Assembly (NCBI GenBank): GCA_944384855.1
Contig: CALWUY010000065.1
Coordinates: 1-64,000 of the forward strand
Length of the DNA stretch: 64,000 bases
Direction: 5' to 3'
From: an uncultured Clostridia bacterium
GTDB taxonomy: Bacteria; Bacillota; Clostridia; Oscillospirales; Acutalibacteraceae
The notes under the pieces are model-generated. The model had not been told where the DNA came from. It was given only the letters and a program-made list of their open reading frames with translations, and did no database searches. Position numbers and translations under genes: made by a program. Below, piece by piece: positions 34,028-43,422 of this stretch (the first letter of the stretch is position 1; each line of letters opens with the position of its first letter).

Positions 34028-35638
34028 TTGAACGAAAACAGTTTATTCTGGAAAATATATAATTTAAGAAGCACAATATGTTTTTTTATAATCATGTTTT
34101 TATTTCTCACCTGTATTTTACGTGTTGCCGCGATTTCCGCAATAGATTTCCAATCTGTATATTCGGGGCAAAACCGTATGAAAATAACCGTTTCGAAACA
34201 GCGCGGAACCATTTTTGACTGCAATATGGTGCCTATCACAAACTCACAGAAAAAAATAATCGCATGTGTGTCGCCCACTCCCCGTGCTGTTACTGCCATA
34301 AGCAAGGTGCTTGACGGAGAAGAGCTCGAATCGGTGCTTACAAGACTCAAAAGCGGAAAACCCACCCTTACAGAAGTTCCTGAAGCAATAAAATGCGACG
34401 GAATAATCTGTATGGAAGTATATGAACATTCTTCGAGCCAAACCCCTGCGGTGCATTTAATAGGTTACACCGATGTGGATTTAAAAGGCGCATCGGGTCT
34501 CGAGCTGGCATATGACGATGTATTATTTTCAGACAGCGATGTAGCTGTTTATTATGAGTGCGACGGGAAAGGCAATATTTTGGAAGGTGCACCCCCGTCA
34601 ATAGAAAATGATACCTCGGTTCAGTCCGACGGAATCGTAACAACACTCGACATAAATATACAATCGATCGCCGAGAAAGCCGCGAATTATATTGAAACCG
34701 GCGCTATAGTTATTGCGGAATGCGATACCGGTAAAATACGGGCCAGTGTAAGCCGGCCTTATTTTGACTGCACAAAGACCTCTGATTATCTTTCAAAAGC
34801 AGATTCTCCTCTTCTTAACCGTGCGATAAACGCTTACAATGTAGGTTCTGTTTTCAAGCCCTGCGTCGCAATTGCCGGAATCGAAAACAACAAAAGTTCG
34901 TTTTGCTATACTTGCACAGGAAGCTGTGAAATAATCGACCGTCATTTCAGATGCCATAAAGCAGACGGACACGGTTATATGAGCCTTAAATCCGCCATAG
35001 CCAATTCCTGCAATACCTATTTTTATAATTTTGCATTCAATATAGGTGGTGACGAAATCTACGATACCGCTACTACCCTGCGTTTCGGAAAACCGATTTC
35101 TTTATGCGACGGCATATCGACTTCTTCAGGCAGCCTGCCCGATAAATCATCACTGGAAAATATAGCATACCTCGCAAACTTCAGTATAGGTCAGGGCGAA
35201 CTTCTGCTGTCTCCGATATCCATTCTGACGCTTTACTGCTCAATTGCCTCTGACGGATCATACTACGTTCCGTCGGTCATAGAAGGAAGCCTGAAAGACG
35301 GCAGTTTTTCAGAATACGATAAAGGTAAAGCCACACGTGTGATGAAACCTGAAACCGCAGCGATTTTAAGAGAATACCTGGGCGCCGTTTTAACCGAAGG
35401 CACCGGAGCATCCGCAAAACCGAAAACCGTTTCAGCTGCCGGCAAAACCGCTACAGCTCAAACCGGAAAATTCGTGGACGGCACTGAGATCTGTCAAGGC
35501 TGGTTCTGCGGTTTTTTCCCGGCGGATGCGCCTGAATATACCGTAACCGTTTTTTCGGAAAACACATTAAGACAGACAAAGTCGTGCGGTGAAATTTTCA
35601 GTATGATTGCTGACGAAATCACCGCTCTTGACAATTAA
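34028..35638 (+). CDS. Penicillin-binding protein (D,D-transpeptidase, FtsI/SpoVD-like)
   Basis: 536 residues, TTG start with AGGAGG upstream. A membrane anchor at about residues 17-38, a short dimer-type domain with QRGTIFDCNMVPITNS near 58, and the transpeptidase domain: SVFK (NVGSVFKPC, active-site Ser near 274), SCN (ANSCNTYFYNF, near 327) and a third motif reading KTA in SAAGKTATAQTGKFVDG near 473 instead of the usual KTG. It cross-links peptidoglycan outside the membrane during division, elongation or sporulation. Shorter than most class B enzymes (600-750 residues). Stands alone, divergent from pckG. Confidence 0.85.
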   Translation: MNENSLFWKIYNLRSTICFFIIMFLFLTCILRVAAISAIDFQSVYSGQNRMKITVSKQRGTIFDCNMVPITNSQKKIIACVSPTPRAVTAISKVLDGEELESVLTRLKSGKPTLTEVPEAIKCDGIICMEVYEHSSSQTPAVHLIGYTDVDLKGASGLELAYDDVLFSDSDVAVYYECDGKGNILEGAPPSIENDTSVQSDGIVTTLDINIQSIAEKAANYIETGAIVIAECDTGKIRASVSRPYFDCTKTSDYLSKADSPLLNRAINAYNVGSVFKPCVAIAGIENNKSSFCYTCTGSCEIIDRHFRCHKADGHGYMSLKSAIANSCNTYFYNFAFNIGGDEIYDTATTLRFGKPISLCDGISTSSGSLPDKSSLENIAYLANFSIGQGELLLSPISILTLYCSIASDGSYYVPSVIEGSLKDGSFSEYDKGKATRVMKPETAAILREYLGAVLTEGTGASAKPKTVSAAGKTATAQTGKFVDGTEICQGWFCGFFPADAPEYTVTVFSENTLRQTKSCGEIFSMIADEITALDN

Positions 35639-35740
35639 ACAGCAAAATAGCAAATATATCTTGAATTATATCAAAAAAAATTCATATTTTGGAATTTTGG
35701 AGAAAAATTATTAAAAGAAATCTATTGGAGGTAGTATGTT

Positions 35741-37081
35741 ATGAAACAAAAATTTACTTCACTTGCCATGGCTATAGTTACAATTTTGCTGACTTTTAGC
35801 TTTGCAGGATGCTCGTCAGATAAAAATTCTCAGGTTTATTTTCTTAACTTTAAGCCGGAATCAGCATCTGTTTACGAGGAAATCGCAAAAAAATACGAAG
35901 AAGAGACCAATGTTAAAGTCAAAGTTGTAACAGCCGCGGCGAACAACTATGAGCAAACGCTCAAATCTGAAATAGCCAAATCTGATGCACCCACGATATT
36001 TCAGGTCAACGGCCCTGTAGGATATGAAGCGTGGAAAACCTACTGTTTAGACCTTAAAGATTCAAAACTCTATTCATTCCTTTCGGATAAGAACCTTGCA
36101 ATCAAAGAAGACGGCGGAGTCTATGCCATTCCGTATGTTGTTGAAGGATACGGAATAATTTATAATGACGCCATAATGAGAAAATACTTTGCTTTACCGA
36201 ACAAAAAGACAGATCTCACCGACGCTTCGCAAATCGACAGCTTTGATAAGCTGAAAGCCGTAGTCGAGGACATGACTGCAAACCGTGAAAAGCTCGGAAT
36301 AAAAGGAGTTTTTGCTTCAACTTCACTTTCTTCCGGCGAGGACTGGAGATGGCAGACCCATCTTTTGAATATTCCTCTTTATTATGAGTTTTCGGAAATG
36401 GGAGAGGATATCGACGTGTCCTTAACTATGCTTGACGCCGATGAGATAACCTACAAATATTCTGATAATTTTGCCGCTATATTTGACCTTTATCTTAATA
36501 ATTCAGTTACGGCAAAAACCCTCTTAGGCTCAAAGTCAGTAGCGGATTCTATGGCAGAGTTTGCTTTAGGTCAGGCAGCCATGGTACAGAACGGAAACTG
36601 GGCATGGTCACAGATATCAGGTGTCGAAGGCAATACAGTAAAAGAAGAAGATATTAAAATGCTTCCTATTTATACCGGAATAGAAGGAGAAAAGGGTCAG
36701 GGAATATGCATAGGTACCGAAAACTACCTGGCGATTAATAAAAACGCTACCGAAGAACAGCAGAAAGAATCCCTTAAATTTCTTGAGTGGCTCTTCTCAA
36801 GTGACACAGGTAAAAAATATGTTACCGAAAAACTGAATTTTATTACTCCTTTCAACACCTTCAGCGAAAGTGAACTTCCCAATGACCCGTTAGCAAAAGA
36901 AATTTCCCGTTATATGAAGGATGACTCTGTTAAAAATATTCCGTGGGCATTCAGTGCTTTCCCGAGTGACGCATTCAAGCGCGAAGTAGGCAGCGCTCTG
37001 CTTGACTACGCTCAGGGCGACAAAAAATGGGACGAAATAAAAGATATTATAATTAATAAATGGAAGAGTGAACGTGATTAA
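35741..37081 (+). CDS. ABC sugar transporter substrate-binding lipoprotein
   Basis: 446 residues. Signal peptide with lipobox FAGC (Cys24) for lipid anchoring outside the membrane. Mature part has the family-1 carbohydrate-binding pattern: YEEIAKKYEEETNVKVKVV near 45, PTIFQVNGPVGYEAW near 87, GGVYAIPYVVEGYGIIYN near 125, and ALGQAAMVQNGNWAWSQI near 270 with stacking Trp residues. TTGGAGG precedes the ATG. Followed by two permeases and malQ, so alpha-glucosides (maltodextrin) are the likely cargo. Confidence 0.9.
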   Translation: MKQKFTSLAMAIVTILLTFSFAGCSSDKNSQVYFLNFKPESASVYEEIAKKYEEETNVKVKVVTAAANNYEQTLKSEIAKSDAPTIFQVNGPVGYEAWKTYCLDLKDSKLYSFLSDKNLAIKEDGGVYAIPYVVEGYGIIYNDAIMRKYFALPNKKTDLTDASQIDSFDKLKAVVEDMTANREKLGIKGVFASTSLSSGEDWRWQTHLLNIPLYYEFSEMGEDIDVSLTMLDADEITYKYSDNFAAIFDLYLNNSVTAKTLLGSKSVADSMAEFALGQAAMVQNGNWAWSQISGVEGNTVKEEDIKMLPIYTGIEGEKGQGICIGTENYLAINKNATEEQQKESLKFLEWLFSSDTGKKYVTEKLNFITPFNTFSESELPNDPLAKEISRYMKDDSVKNIPWAFSAFPSDAFKREVGSALLDYAQGDKKWDEIKDIIINKWKSERD

Positions 37082-37926
37082 TGAAAAATCCCATGAATCG
37101 CTGGTTCCCTGTTTTTGTACTGCCCACACTGATTGCGTTTCTTATAGCGTTTGTAATACCGTTTTTATTAGGACTGTTTCTTTCCTTTACCGAATTCCGC
37201 ACGGTAAGCGACGCCCAATTTGTGGGGATTTCCAACTATATACGCGCTTTCAGCGAGGACAGCACATTTTTGCCTTCTCTTATATTTACCGTAAAATTCG
37301 CGGTAACATCGGTTATAAGCATTAATGTAATAGCCTTTCTTCTGGCGCTCATGCTTACAAGGTCAGTCCCCGGAACCAAAATATTCCGCACCGTGTTTTT
37401 TATGCCTAACCTGATAGGCGGAATTGTTTTGGGTTATATCTGGCAGGTCATTATCAACGGTGTGTTGTATAAATTCGGATATTCAATAACATCAAATCCG
37501 AATTTCGGATTCTGGGGACTTGTTATTCTCATGAACTGGCAAATGATAGGCTATATGATGATTATTTATATAGCCGGTATACAGAACATTCCTTCTGAGA
37601 TAACCGAAGCCGCCCGTGTTGACGGCGCGGGACCGTTTACCACCCTTTTCAAGATAATAATCCCGTCTGTTATGCCTTCTGTTACAATATGCCTTTTTTT
37701 AACCATTACAAATTCATTTAAACTATTTGACCAAAACCTTGCTCTCACCGCAGGTGCTCCCGCAAACCGCACGCAGATGGTTGCGCTCGATATTTACAAC
37801 ACCTTTTACTCCCGTGTAGGATACGAGGGAGTAGGACAGGCAAAGGCGGTAATTTTTTTCATTATCGTAGCCGCTATCGCTTTGTTTCAGTTAAGGCTTA
37901 CACGTTCTAAAGAGGAGGAAGCATAA
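37081..37926 (+). CDS. ABC sugar transporter permease (MalF type)
   Basis: 281 residues, six hydrophobic helices. The EAA loop that docks the ATPase is EITEAARVDGAGPFTTLFKIIIP near residue 178. Its ATG overlaps the stop of the binding-protein gene (TAATG). With the next gene it forms the membrane channel. Confidence 0.9.
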   Translation: MKNPMNRWFPVFVLPTLIAFLIAFVIPFLLGLFLSFTEFRTVSDAQFVGISNYIRAFSEDSTFLPSLIFTVKFAVTSVISINVIAFLLALMLTRSVPGTKIFRTVFFMPNLIGGIVLGYIWQVIINGVLYKFGYSITSNPNFGFWGLVILMNWQMIGYMMIIYIAGIQNIPSEITEAARVDGAGPFTTLFKIIIPSVMPSVTICLFLTITNSFKLFDQNLALTAGAPANRTQMVALDIYNTFYSRVGYEGVGQAKAVIFFIIVAAIALFQLRLTRSKEEEA

Positions 37927-37927
37927 A

Positions 37928-38758
37928 TTGAAAACTAAACTGGCTGACCGATTCTTTTTGGTTATTTTACTGTTACTCTCAGCGGTATTTATTTTTCCTG
38001 TCTTCATAGTCTTAATAAATTCATTCAAACTGAAATTTTCTATTTCTGCCACCCCGTTCGTGCTGCCTGACAAGGATACTTTCACCGGGCTTTCGAATTA
38101 TATTGAAGGAATAGCCAATACAGGGTTTTGGTCAGCTTTTATGTGGTCGCTGTTTATAACGGTTTTTTCGGTTGCAGTAATAATAATTTTCACTTCTATG
38201 ACCGCATGGTATATTACGAGAGTGAAAAGCCGGTTTAATTCTGTACTGTACTACACTTTGGTATTTTCAATGATTGTTCCCTTCCAGATGGTTATGTTTA
38301 CAATGTCCAAAACGGCAAATGTTTTGGGACTTGATAACCCCGCAGGCATCATTTTGATATATTTAGGCTTCGGAGCCGGGCTTTCGGTATTTATGTTTTC
38401 AGGATTTATAAAAACCGTGCCGCTCGGCGTTGAGGAGGCTGCTAAAATTGACGGCTGCAATACCTTTCAGATATTCTGGAATGTGGTATTTCCCATTTTA
38501 AAGCCTACTGCAATTACAGTCGCCATTCTCAATACCATGTGGATATGGAACGACTACCTGCTGCCGTATCTTGTAATAGGAAACGACTATAAAACAATTC
38601 CTATAGCAGTGCAGTATTTAAAAGGCGGTTACGGCTCTGTAGATATGGGCGCGATGATGGCAATGCTCGTACTTTCCATTATACCGGTTATCATTTTTTA
38701 TCTTTCAAGTCAGAAATATATAATCAAAGGAGTCGCTTCCGGTGCTGTTAAAGGGTAA
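37928..38758 (+). CDS. ABC sugar transporter permease (MalG type)
   Basis: 276 residues, TTG start one base after the previous stop, with AGGAGG 11 bases upstream. Six helices and the EAA loop VEEAAKIDGCNTFQIFWNVVFP near residue 167. The C-terminus ends in VASGAVKG, typical of this half. No ATPase gene accompanies the pair; in Firmicutes a shared MsmX-type ATPase usually serves. Confidence 0.9.
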   Translation: MKTKLADRFFLVILLLLSAVFIFPVFIVLINSFKLKFSISATPFVLPDKDTFTGLSNYIEGIANTGFWSAFMWSLFITVFSVAVIIIFTSMTAWYITRVKSRFNSVLYYTLVFSMIVPFQMVMFTMSKTANVLGLDNPAGIILIYLGFGAGLSVFMFSGFIKTVPLGVEEAAKIDGCNTFQIFWNVVFPILKPTAITVAILNTMWIWNDYLLPYLVIGNDYKTIPIAVQYLKGGYGSVDMGAMMAMLVLSIIPVIIFYLSSQKYIIKGVASGAVKG

Positions 38759-40229
38759 AGAAACAAAATATAAAAAGGAAAGCGGTATTCTGCTTCCGCT
38801 ATCCGCTGTTCCTTCTGATTACGGTATAGGGTCTTTAGGAGAACAGGCATACAGATTTGCGGATTTTTTGAAACAAAGCCGTCAGTCCTACTGGCAGATG
38901 CTGCCGCTGTGTCCGGCGGGCAAAGGCAATTCCCCATACTCAGCGCTCAGCACTTTTGCCGGAGAAATACTCTATATTGATCTGGATATTCTTGCGGCAA
39001 ACAATCTGCTGGACAAATCGGATATTCCAAAAAAATCTTTTTCAAAAAATGTAGATTACAAAGCCGTAAGAAAGTTCAAGCTGCCGCTTTTAAAAAAAGC
39101 GGCAGATAATTTTAATACAAAAGATAAAAACTTTATCAGATTTAAAAATGAAAACAGTTACTGGCTTAAAGATCACTGCCTGTTTATGGCAATGCGGGAC
39201 AATAACGGCGGTCTCCCGTTTCTGAAATGGGACGATATGTTAAAATACCGCATACCTGCCGCTGTGCGGGATTTTGAAAGCTGCTACGGCGACGAAATAG
39301 CTTTTTACGAAATCACGCAGTATTTTTTCTATTCGCAGTTTTATAACCTTAAAAATTACTGTCAGCAAAACGGCGTAAAGCTTATAGGGGATATACCTTT
39401 TTATGTTTCGCTTAACAGCGCGGATGTATGGAGCAATCCCGACTGCTTCCGTTTGGGGCGTGATATGACTCCTGTTCTGGTCGCCGGAGTGCCTCCCGAT
39501 ATTTTTTCAAGCGACGGTCAGTTGTGGGGAAATCCGATATACGACTGGGAATTTCAAAAGAAAACCGATTTTCTCTGGTGGAAAAACCGTCTTATGCATT
39601 ATGCAAAAATGTATGATGTAATCAGAATTGATCATTTCAGAGCATTTGCTGATTACTATGCAATACCTTACGGAAGCAAAAACGCCAAAACAGGAACATG
39701 GGAAAAAGGTGTAGGAATGATGTTCTGGGACTCGGTTAAGCCGTGCATTGCGAATACTGAAATCATCGCGGAAGACCTCGGGGGCGAAACGCCCGAAGTG
39801 GAAAATCTGGTTAAAATGAGCGGTTTTCCGAATATGAAGGTACTGCAATTTGCTTTTTCGGGTGATCTTAAAAACCCTTTTCTCCCCAAAAATTATAACC
39901 GCAACTGTGTATGCTATACAGGAACCCATGACAATGATACGACGCTCGGCTGGTATGAAAAAGCCGGCAAAAAAGAAAAAATGATGTTTGACAGGCTTGT
40001 GTCTGAAGAAGAGTACAATTCCCCGGTGTTCTCACTTATAGCCTACGGTATGAAATCAAAAGCGCGCAATGTAATAATTCCTCTTCAGGATTATCTGCAG
40101 CTGCCTTCGTCCGCCAGAATAAATACTCCCGGCGTTGCGGACGGAAACTGGGAGTGGCGCTTTGAGCCGGATGATCTTACAGATGATCTCGCAAATACGG
40201 TTCTTAATCTCAGCCGGGGACGAAACTGA
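38742..40229 (+). CDS. malQ: 4-alpha-glucanotransferase (amylomaltase)
   Basis: 495 residues, GH77. GTG start at 38742, inside the end of the permease gene (17-base overlap), with AAAGGAG 9 bases upstream. N-terminal SGILLPLSAVPSDYGIGSLG and YWQMLPLCPAGKGNSPYSALSTFAG are hallmark stretches. The nucleophile Asp lies in VIRIDHFRAFADYYAIP near 288, and the acid Glu in IIAEDLGGETPEV near 342; YTGTHDNDTTLGWY carries the third acid. It shuffles alpha-1,4-glucan segments between maltodextrins, extending imported short chains for phosphorylase. Operon context gives the transporter its likely substrate. Confidence 0.94.
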   Translation: MLLKGKETKYKKESGILLPLSAVPSDYGIGSLGEQAYRFADFLKQSRQSYWQMLPLCPAGKGNSPYSALSTFAGEILYIDLDILAANNLLDKSDIPKKSFSKNVDYKAVRKFKLPLLKKAADNFNTKDKNFIRFKNENSYWLKDHCLFMAMRDNNGGLPFLKWDDMLKYRIPAAVRDFESCYGDEIAFYEITQYFFYSQFYNLKNYCQQNGVKLIGDIPFYVSLNSADVWSNPDCFRLGRDMTPVLVAGVPPDIFSSDGQLWGNPIYDWEFQKKTDFLWWKNRLMHYAKMYDVIRIDHFRAFADYYAIPYGSKNAKTGTWEKGVGMMFWDSVKPCIANTEIIAEDLGGETPEVENLVKMSGFPNMKVLQFAFSGDLKNPFLPKNYNRNCVCYTGTHDNDTTLGWYEKAGKKEKMMFDRLVSEEEYNSPVFSLIAYGMKSKARNVIIPLQDYLQLPSSARINTPGVADGNWEWRFEPDDLTDDLANTVLNLSRGRN

Positions 40230-40269
40230 TACTTTACCTAAAATTTACAATAAATATTAAGTGTTTGTA

Positions 40270-40298
40270 TTGTCATTTTCCCGCAATTATGTTAAACT
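40270..40298 (+). promoter_or_regulatory. Promoter of the pyruvate kinase gene
   Basis: TTGTCA (40270-40275), 17-base spacer, TAAACT (40293-40298), 66 bases before the ATG at 40364. Confidence 0.65.
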
Positions 40299-40363
40299 GT
40301 ATACTATGGTTAATTATGGCATATTACCATATCAGATTATTATTTTGAAATGCTGGTGTTATT

Positions 40364-41788
40364 ATGGATAAAAACTTAAGAAAAACTAAAATCGTATGTA
40401 CTTTAGGACCTGCCTGCGAAAGTGAGGAAACAGTTACGCAAATGTGCCTTGCAGGCATGAACGTAGCACGTATGAATTTTTCGCATAACACTCATGAGGA
40501 CCATGAGAAAAGGATAAATACCGTAAAACGCGTACGTGAAAAATTAGGCCTTCCAATAGCCGTATTGCTGGATACTAAAGGACCTGAATACCGCATAAAA
40601 ACGTTTAAGGACGGTAAAATTTTTCTCAAAGACGGCGACAATTTTTCCTTCACTGTCGAAGATATCGAAGGTGATAATACCAGAGTCTCCGTAAACTACA
40701 AAGGCCTTCCCGGCGAACTGGAAAAAGGAGACAGAATACTGCTCAATAACGGTCTTCTGGCTTTTACCGTAATGTCTACCACCGATACGGACGTTAACTG
40801 CAGAGTGGATATCGGGGGAGAACTTTCAAACAGAAAAAGTATGAGTTTCCCAAACAAGACTTTAAAGCAAGTATATTTAAGCGAACAGGATAAAGAGGAT
40901 ATTTTATTCGGCATTAAGCATGATGTCGATTTTATAGCATGCTCGTTTGTATCTTGCCGCCAGGACCTGATTGACGTAAAGCGGTTTTTAGAGGCTAATA
41001 ATGCCGGCCACATAGATATTATTGCAAAAATCGAAAACCGTTCGGGCGTCAACAACATTGAAGAAATATGCGAAGAATGCGACGGCATAATGATTGCCAG
41101 AGGAGATATGGGAGTTGAAATCCCGTTTGAAGAGCTTCCGGCTATACAAAAGCAGCTTATAACCAAGTGCAGACTGCTCGGCAAAAGGGTAATTACAGCT
41201 ACCGAAATGCTGGAGTCAATGATTTATAATCCGCGTCCTACGAGAGCGGAAATCTCCGATGTCGCAAATGCAGTATTCGACGGTACCAGCGCAATAATGC
41301 TGTCGGGTGAAACAGCCGCAGGCAAATATCCGGTACAAGCCGTAGAGGTTATGGCGAGAATAGCTTTTGACGCAGAACAGAATATTCACTACCGCAAGCG
41401 TTTTCTTAATTATTCGTTCAAAATAAAGAATACAGTCGACGCTATTTCACACGCCACCTGCGGAATGGCTATTGATATTGATGCAAAAGTTATAACGGTA
41501 TGTTCGCTTTCGGGCATGACCGCGAGAATGGTATCGCGTTTTCGTCCCGACGCTCCGCTCATAGGACTTACCGCCGATGAGCGCACCTGGCGTGAACTTT
41601 CGCTTTCTTGGGGAGTAATCCCGGTTTTATGCGAAACATTTACTTCTACCGACGCTCTGTTTGAAACAGCGGTAAAGCTCACAAAAGAAACTCTCGGTCT
41701 TAAAAGCGGTGACAAAATAGTTATAACGGGAGGAGAAACTTCCGGCAAATCAGGAAACACCAATATTATAAAAGTAGAATATATTTAG
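40364..41788 (+). CDS. pyk: Pyruvate kinase
   Basis: 474 residues, without the extra C-terminal PEP-utiliser domain of Bacillus enzymes. TKIVCTLGPACESEE and NVARMNFSHNTHEDH at the N-terminus; DTKGPEYRIKT near 68; active-site block DIIAKIENRSGVNNIEEI with Lys and Glu near 220; GDMGVEIPFEELPAIQKQLI; and TATEMLESMIYNPRPTRAEISDVANA near 280. Converts PEP and ADP to pyruvate and ATP. The flippase gene follows after 12 bases. Confidence 0.96.
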   Translation: MDKNLRKTKIVCTLGPACESEETVTQMCLAGMNVARMNFSHNTHEDHEKRINTVKRVREKLGLPIAVLLDTKGPEYRIKTFKDGKIFLKDGDNFSFTVEDIEGDNTRVSVNYKGLPGELEKGDRILLNNGLLAFTVMSTTDTDVNCRVDIGGELSNRKSMSFPNKTLKQVYLSEQDKEDILFGIKHDVDFIACSFVSCRQDLIDVKRFLEANNAGHIDIIAKIENRSGVNNIEEICEECDGIMIARGDMGVEIPFEELPAIQKQLITKCRLLGKRVITATEMLESMIYNPRPTRAEISDVANAVFDGTSAIMLSGETAAGKYPVQAVEVMARIAFDAEQNIHYRKRFLNYSFKIKNTVDAISHATCGMAIDIDAKVITVCSLSGMTARMVSRFRPDAPLIGLTADERTWRELSLSWGVIPVLCETFTSTDALFETAVKLTKETLGLKSGDKIVITGGETSGKSGNTNIIKVEYI

Positions 41789-41800
41789 GAGGTTTGGTAT

Positions 41801-43216
41801 TTGAAAAACAAATATACCACCTTGATTTCCAATACGCTGCTTATAAGTATAGGAACTTTCGGGTCAAAACTGCTCGTATTCTTCATGGTAAGATTCTATA
41901 CAGACTATCTTACCACATCGCAATACGGCACTGCCGACCTTATAACTCAGACCGCAAATCTTCTCTTCCCTATAATTTCTTTCGGTATTACAGAAGGGGT
42001 ATTCCGTTTCGCCCTTGATGCCGAAAGAGACCGGAAAAGTATTTTTACCATAAGCTTTTCGGTAATTACCGCAGGCTCTCTTTTGTTTACGGTTATCGCT
42101 CCGCTGCTAAATCTGATAAATGATTTTAAAAATTATGTATGGCTGATAATTGTATATACACTTGCTGCCTGTTACCATGCGCTCTGTTCTCAGTACATAC
42201 GCGCAATAGGAAAGACTGCCTTTTTTGCGGTTCAGGGTATTATCAATACAATGCTCGTCATTATTCTTAACATCATCTTCCTGGCTTTTTGCAATATGGG
42301 AATATCAGGATATGTGCTTTCGGTAGTATTGGCCGATGCGTTTTGCGCCCTGCTTATTTTCATAAAAGAAAAGCTGTGGAAACTGTTGACCCGCAATATA
42401 CAGAAATCAGACTTTACGGCAATGCTGAAATACAGCATTCCCCTGATACCCACAACGGTATTCTGGTGGATAACAAGCGTTTCGGACAGATACATGGTCA
42501 GAGGGTTTATAGGAAGTGAAGCTAACGGAATTTATGCGGTTTCATATAAGCTCCCTACTCTGCTTACGCTGGCTTCAACTGTTTTTATGCAGGCATGGCA
42601 GTTTTCAGCCGTTACCGAATCGGACGGAGACCCTAAAGAACATGCTAAATTTTTCAGCACAGTCTGGGGATCGTTTCAGTCGGTAATGTTTCTTGTAGGT
42701 TCTGCGGTCATTGTATTCGCAAAGCCCGCTATGAAGATACTTACAACTCCGGATTTCTATGAAGCATGGAAATATGTACCCCTGCTTTCGGTAGCCATGA
42801 TATTTACCTCGTTTACTAATTTTGCAGGAACTGTTTATGTTGTCAATAAAAAAAGCAATATTTCCTTTCTTACCGCATTAGTCGGAGCTGTTACCAATAT
42901 TATACTGAATTTTTTGCTAATCCCTTCTCCGCTCGGAGTTCAGGGCGCGGCACTGGCAACTGTTGCCGGTTATCTGCTGGCGTTCATCATAAGGGCGGCC
43001 ATAGCCAGAAAATATATTCCGTTTGATCTGCACAGTATGCATATTACTGTCAATACTGTCATAATTTTTGTTCAGACAGCTATAATGATTTTTGAGATCA
43101 AATATTGGTTAGTTATTGAGATTCTGCTTCTTATATTACTGGCGGCAATCAATCTGAAATTTATTATGGGATTCATTAACAAATTTTTGCACTCGGTTAT
43201 CAAAAAAAGAACTTGA
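41801..43216 (+). CDS. Polysaccharide/lipid-linked oligosaccharide flippase (MOP superfamily)
   Basis: 471 residues, TTG start with AGGAGG 7 bases upstream. About 12-14 hydrophobic helices. The opening TLISNTLLISIGTFGSKLLVFFMVRFYTDYLTTSQYGTADL-type block and the central FWWITSVSDRYMVRGFIGSEANGIYAVSYKLP segment are characteristic of Wzx/RfbX-like exporters. It would flip undecaprenyl-linked glycans for a surface polysaccharide, although no glycosyltransferases are adjacent. Shares a transcript with pyk by spacing; functional link unclear. Confidence 0.87.
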   Translation: MKNKYTTLISNTLLISIGTFGSKLLVFFMVRFYTDYLTTSQYGTADLITQTANLLFPIISFGITEGVFRFALDAERDRKSIFTISFSVITAGSLLFTVIAPLLNLINDFKNYVWLIIVYTLAACYHALCSQYIRAIGKTAFFAVQGIINTMLVIILNIIFLAFCNMGISGYVLSVVLADAFCALLIFIKEKLWKLLTRNIQKSDFTAMLKYSIPLIPTTVFWWITSVSDRYMVRGFIGSEANGIYAVSYKLPTLLTLASTVFMQAWQFSAVTESDGDPKEHAKFFSTVWGSFQSVMFLVGSAVIVFAKPAMKILTTPDFYEAWKYVPLLSVAMIFTSFTNFAGTVYVVNKKSNISFLTALVGAVTNIILNFLLIPSPLGVQGAALATVAGYLLAFIIRAAIARKYIPFDLHSMHITVNTVIIFVQTAIMIFEIKYWLVIEILLLILLAAINLKFIMGFINKFLHSVIKKRT

Positions 43217-43308
43217 CAATTATTTGCTGCGCTTTCTATGTAAATTTTAATTTGCTGTTTTTGGCTGTATTGAAATTATTTTAATAAAAACAAACGTAAA
43301 TTCGTCCT

Positions 43309-43335
43309 TTTTTGCAACTTTTAGTTGCGAAAAAC
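43309..43335. promoter_or_regulatory. Dyad upstream of the HTH-mutase gene
   Basis: GCAAC-TTTTA-GTTGC flanked by T5/A5 runs, just upstream of the promoter. Candidate operator for the HTH domain encoded downstream; inference only. Confidence 0.35.
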
Positions 43336-43371
43336 TCAAATTAAAGTTGGTGGATAGCAGCCTGAACAATT

Positions 43372-43379
43372 GATATAAT
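43372..43379 (+). promoter_or_regulatory. Extended -10 of the HTH-mutase gene
   Basis: TGATATAAT with TATAAT at 43374-43379, 44 bases before the ATG. No consensus -35. ACAAT/ATTGT arms straddle the -10 (43366-43388), possibly a second regulator site. Confidence 0.5.
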
Positions 43380-43422
43380 AATTATTGTCAAAAATACAGC
43401 AACGAAAGGATATTGTTTTATT

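Noticed and set aside
40696-41184. 162-codon minus-strand open frame
   Set aside because: Antisense to pyruvate kinase; shadow frame of a strongly coding region.
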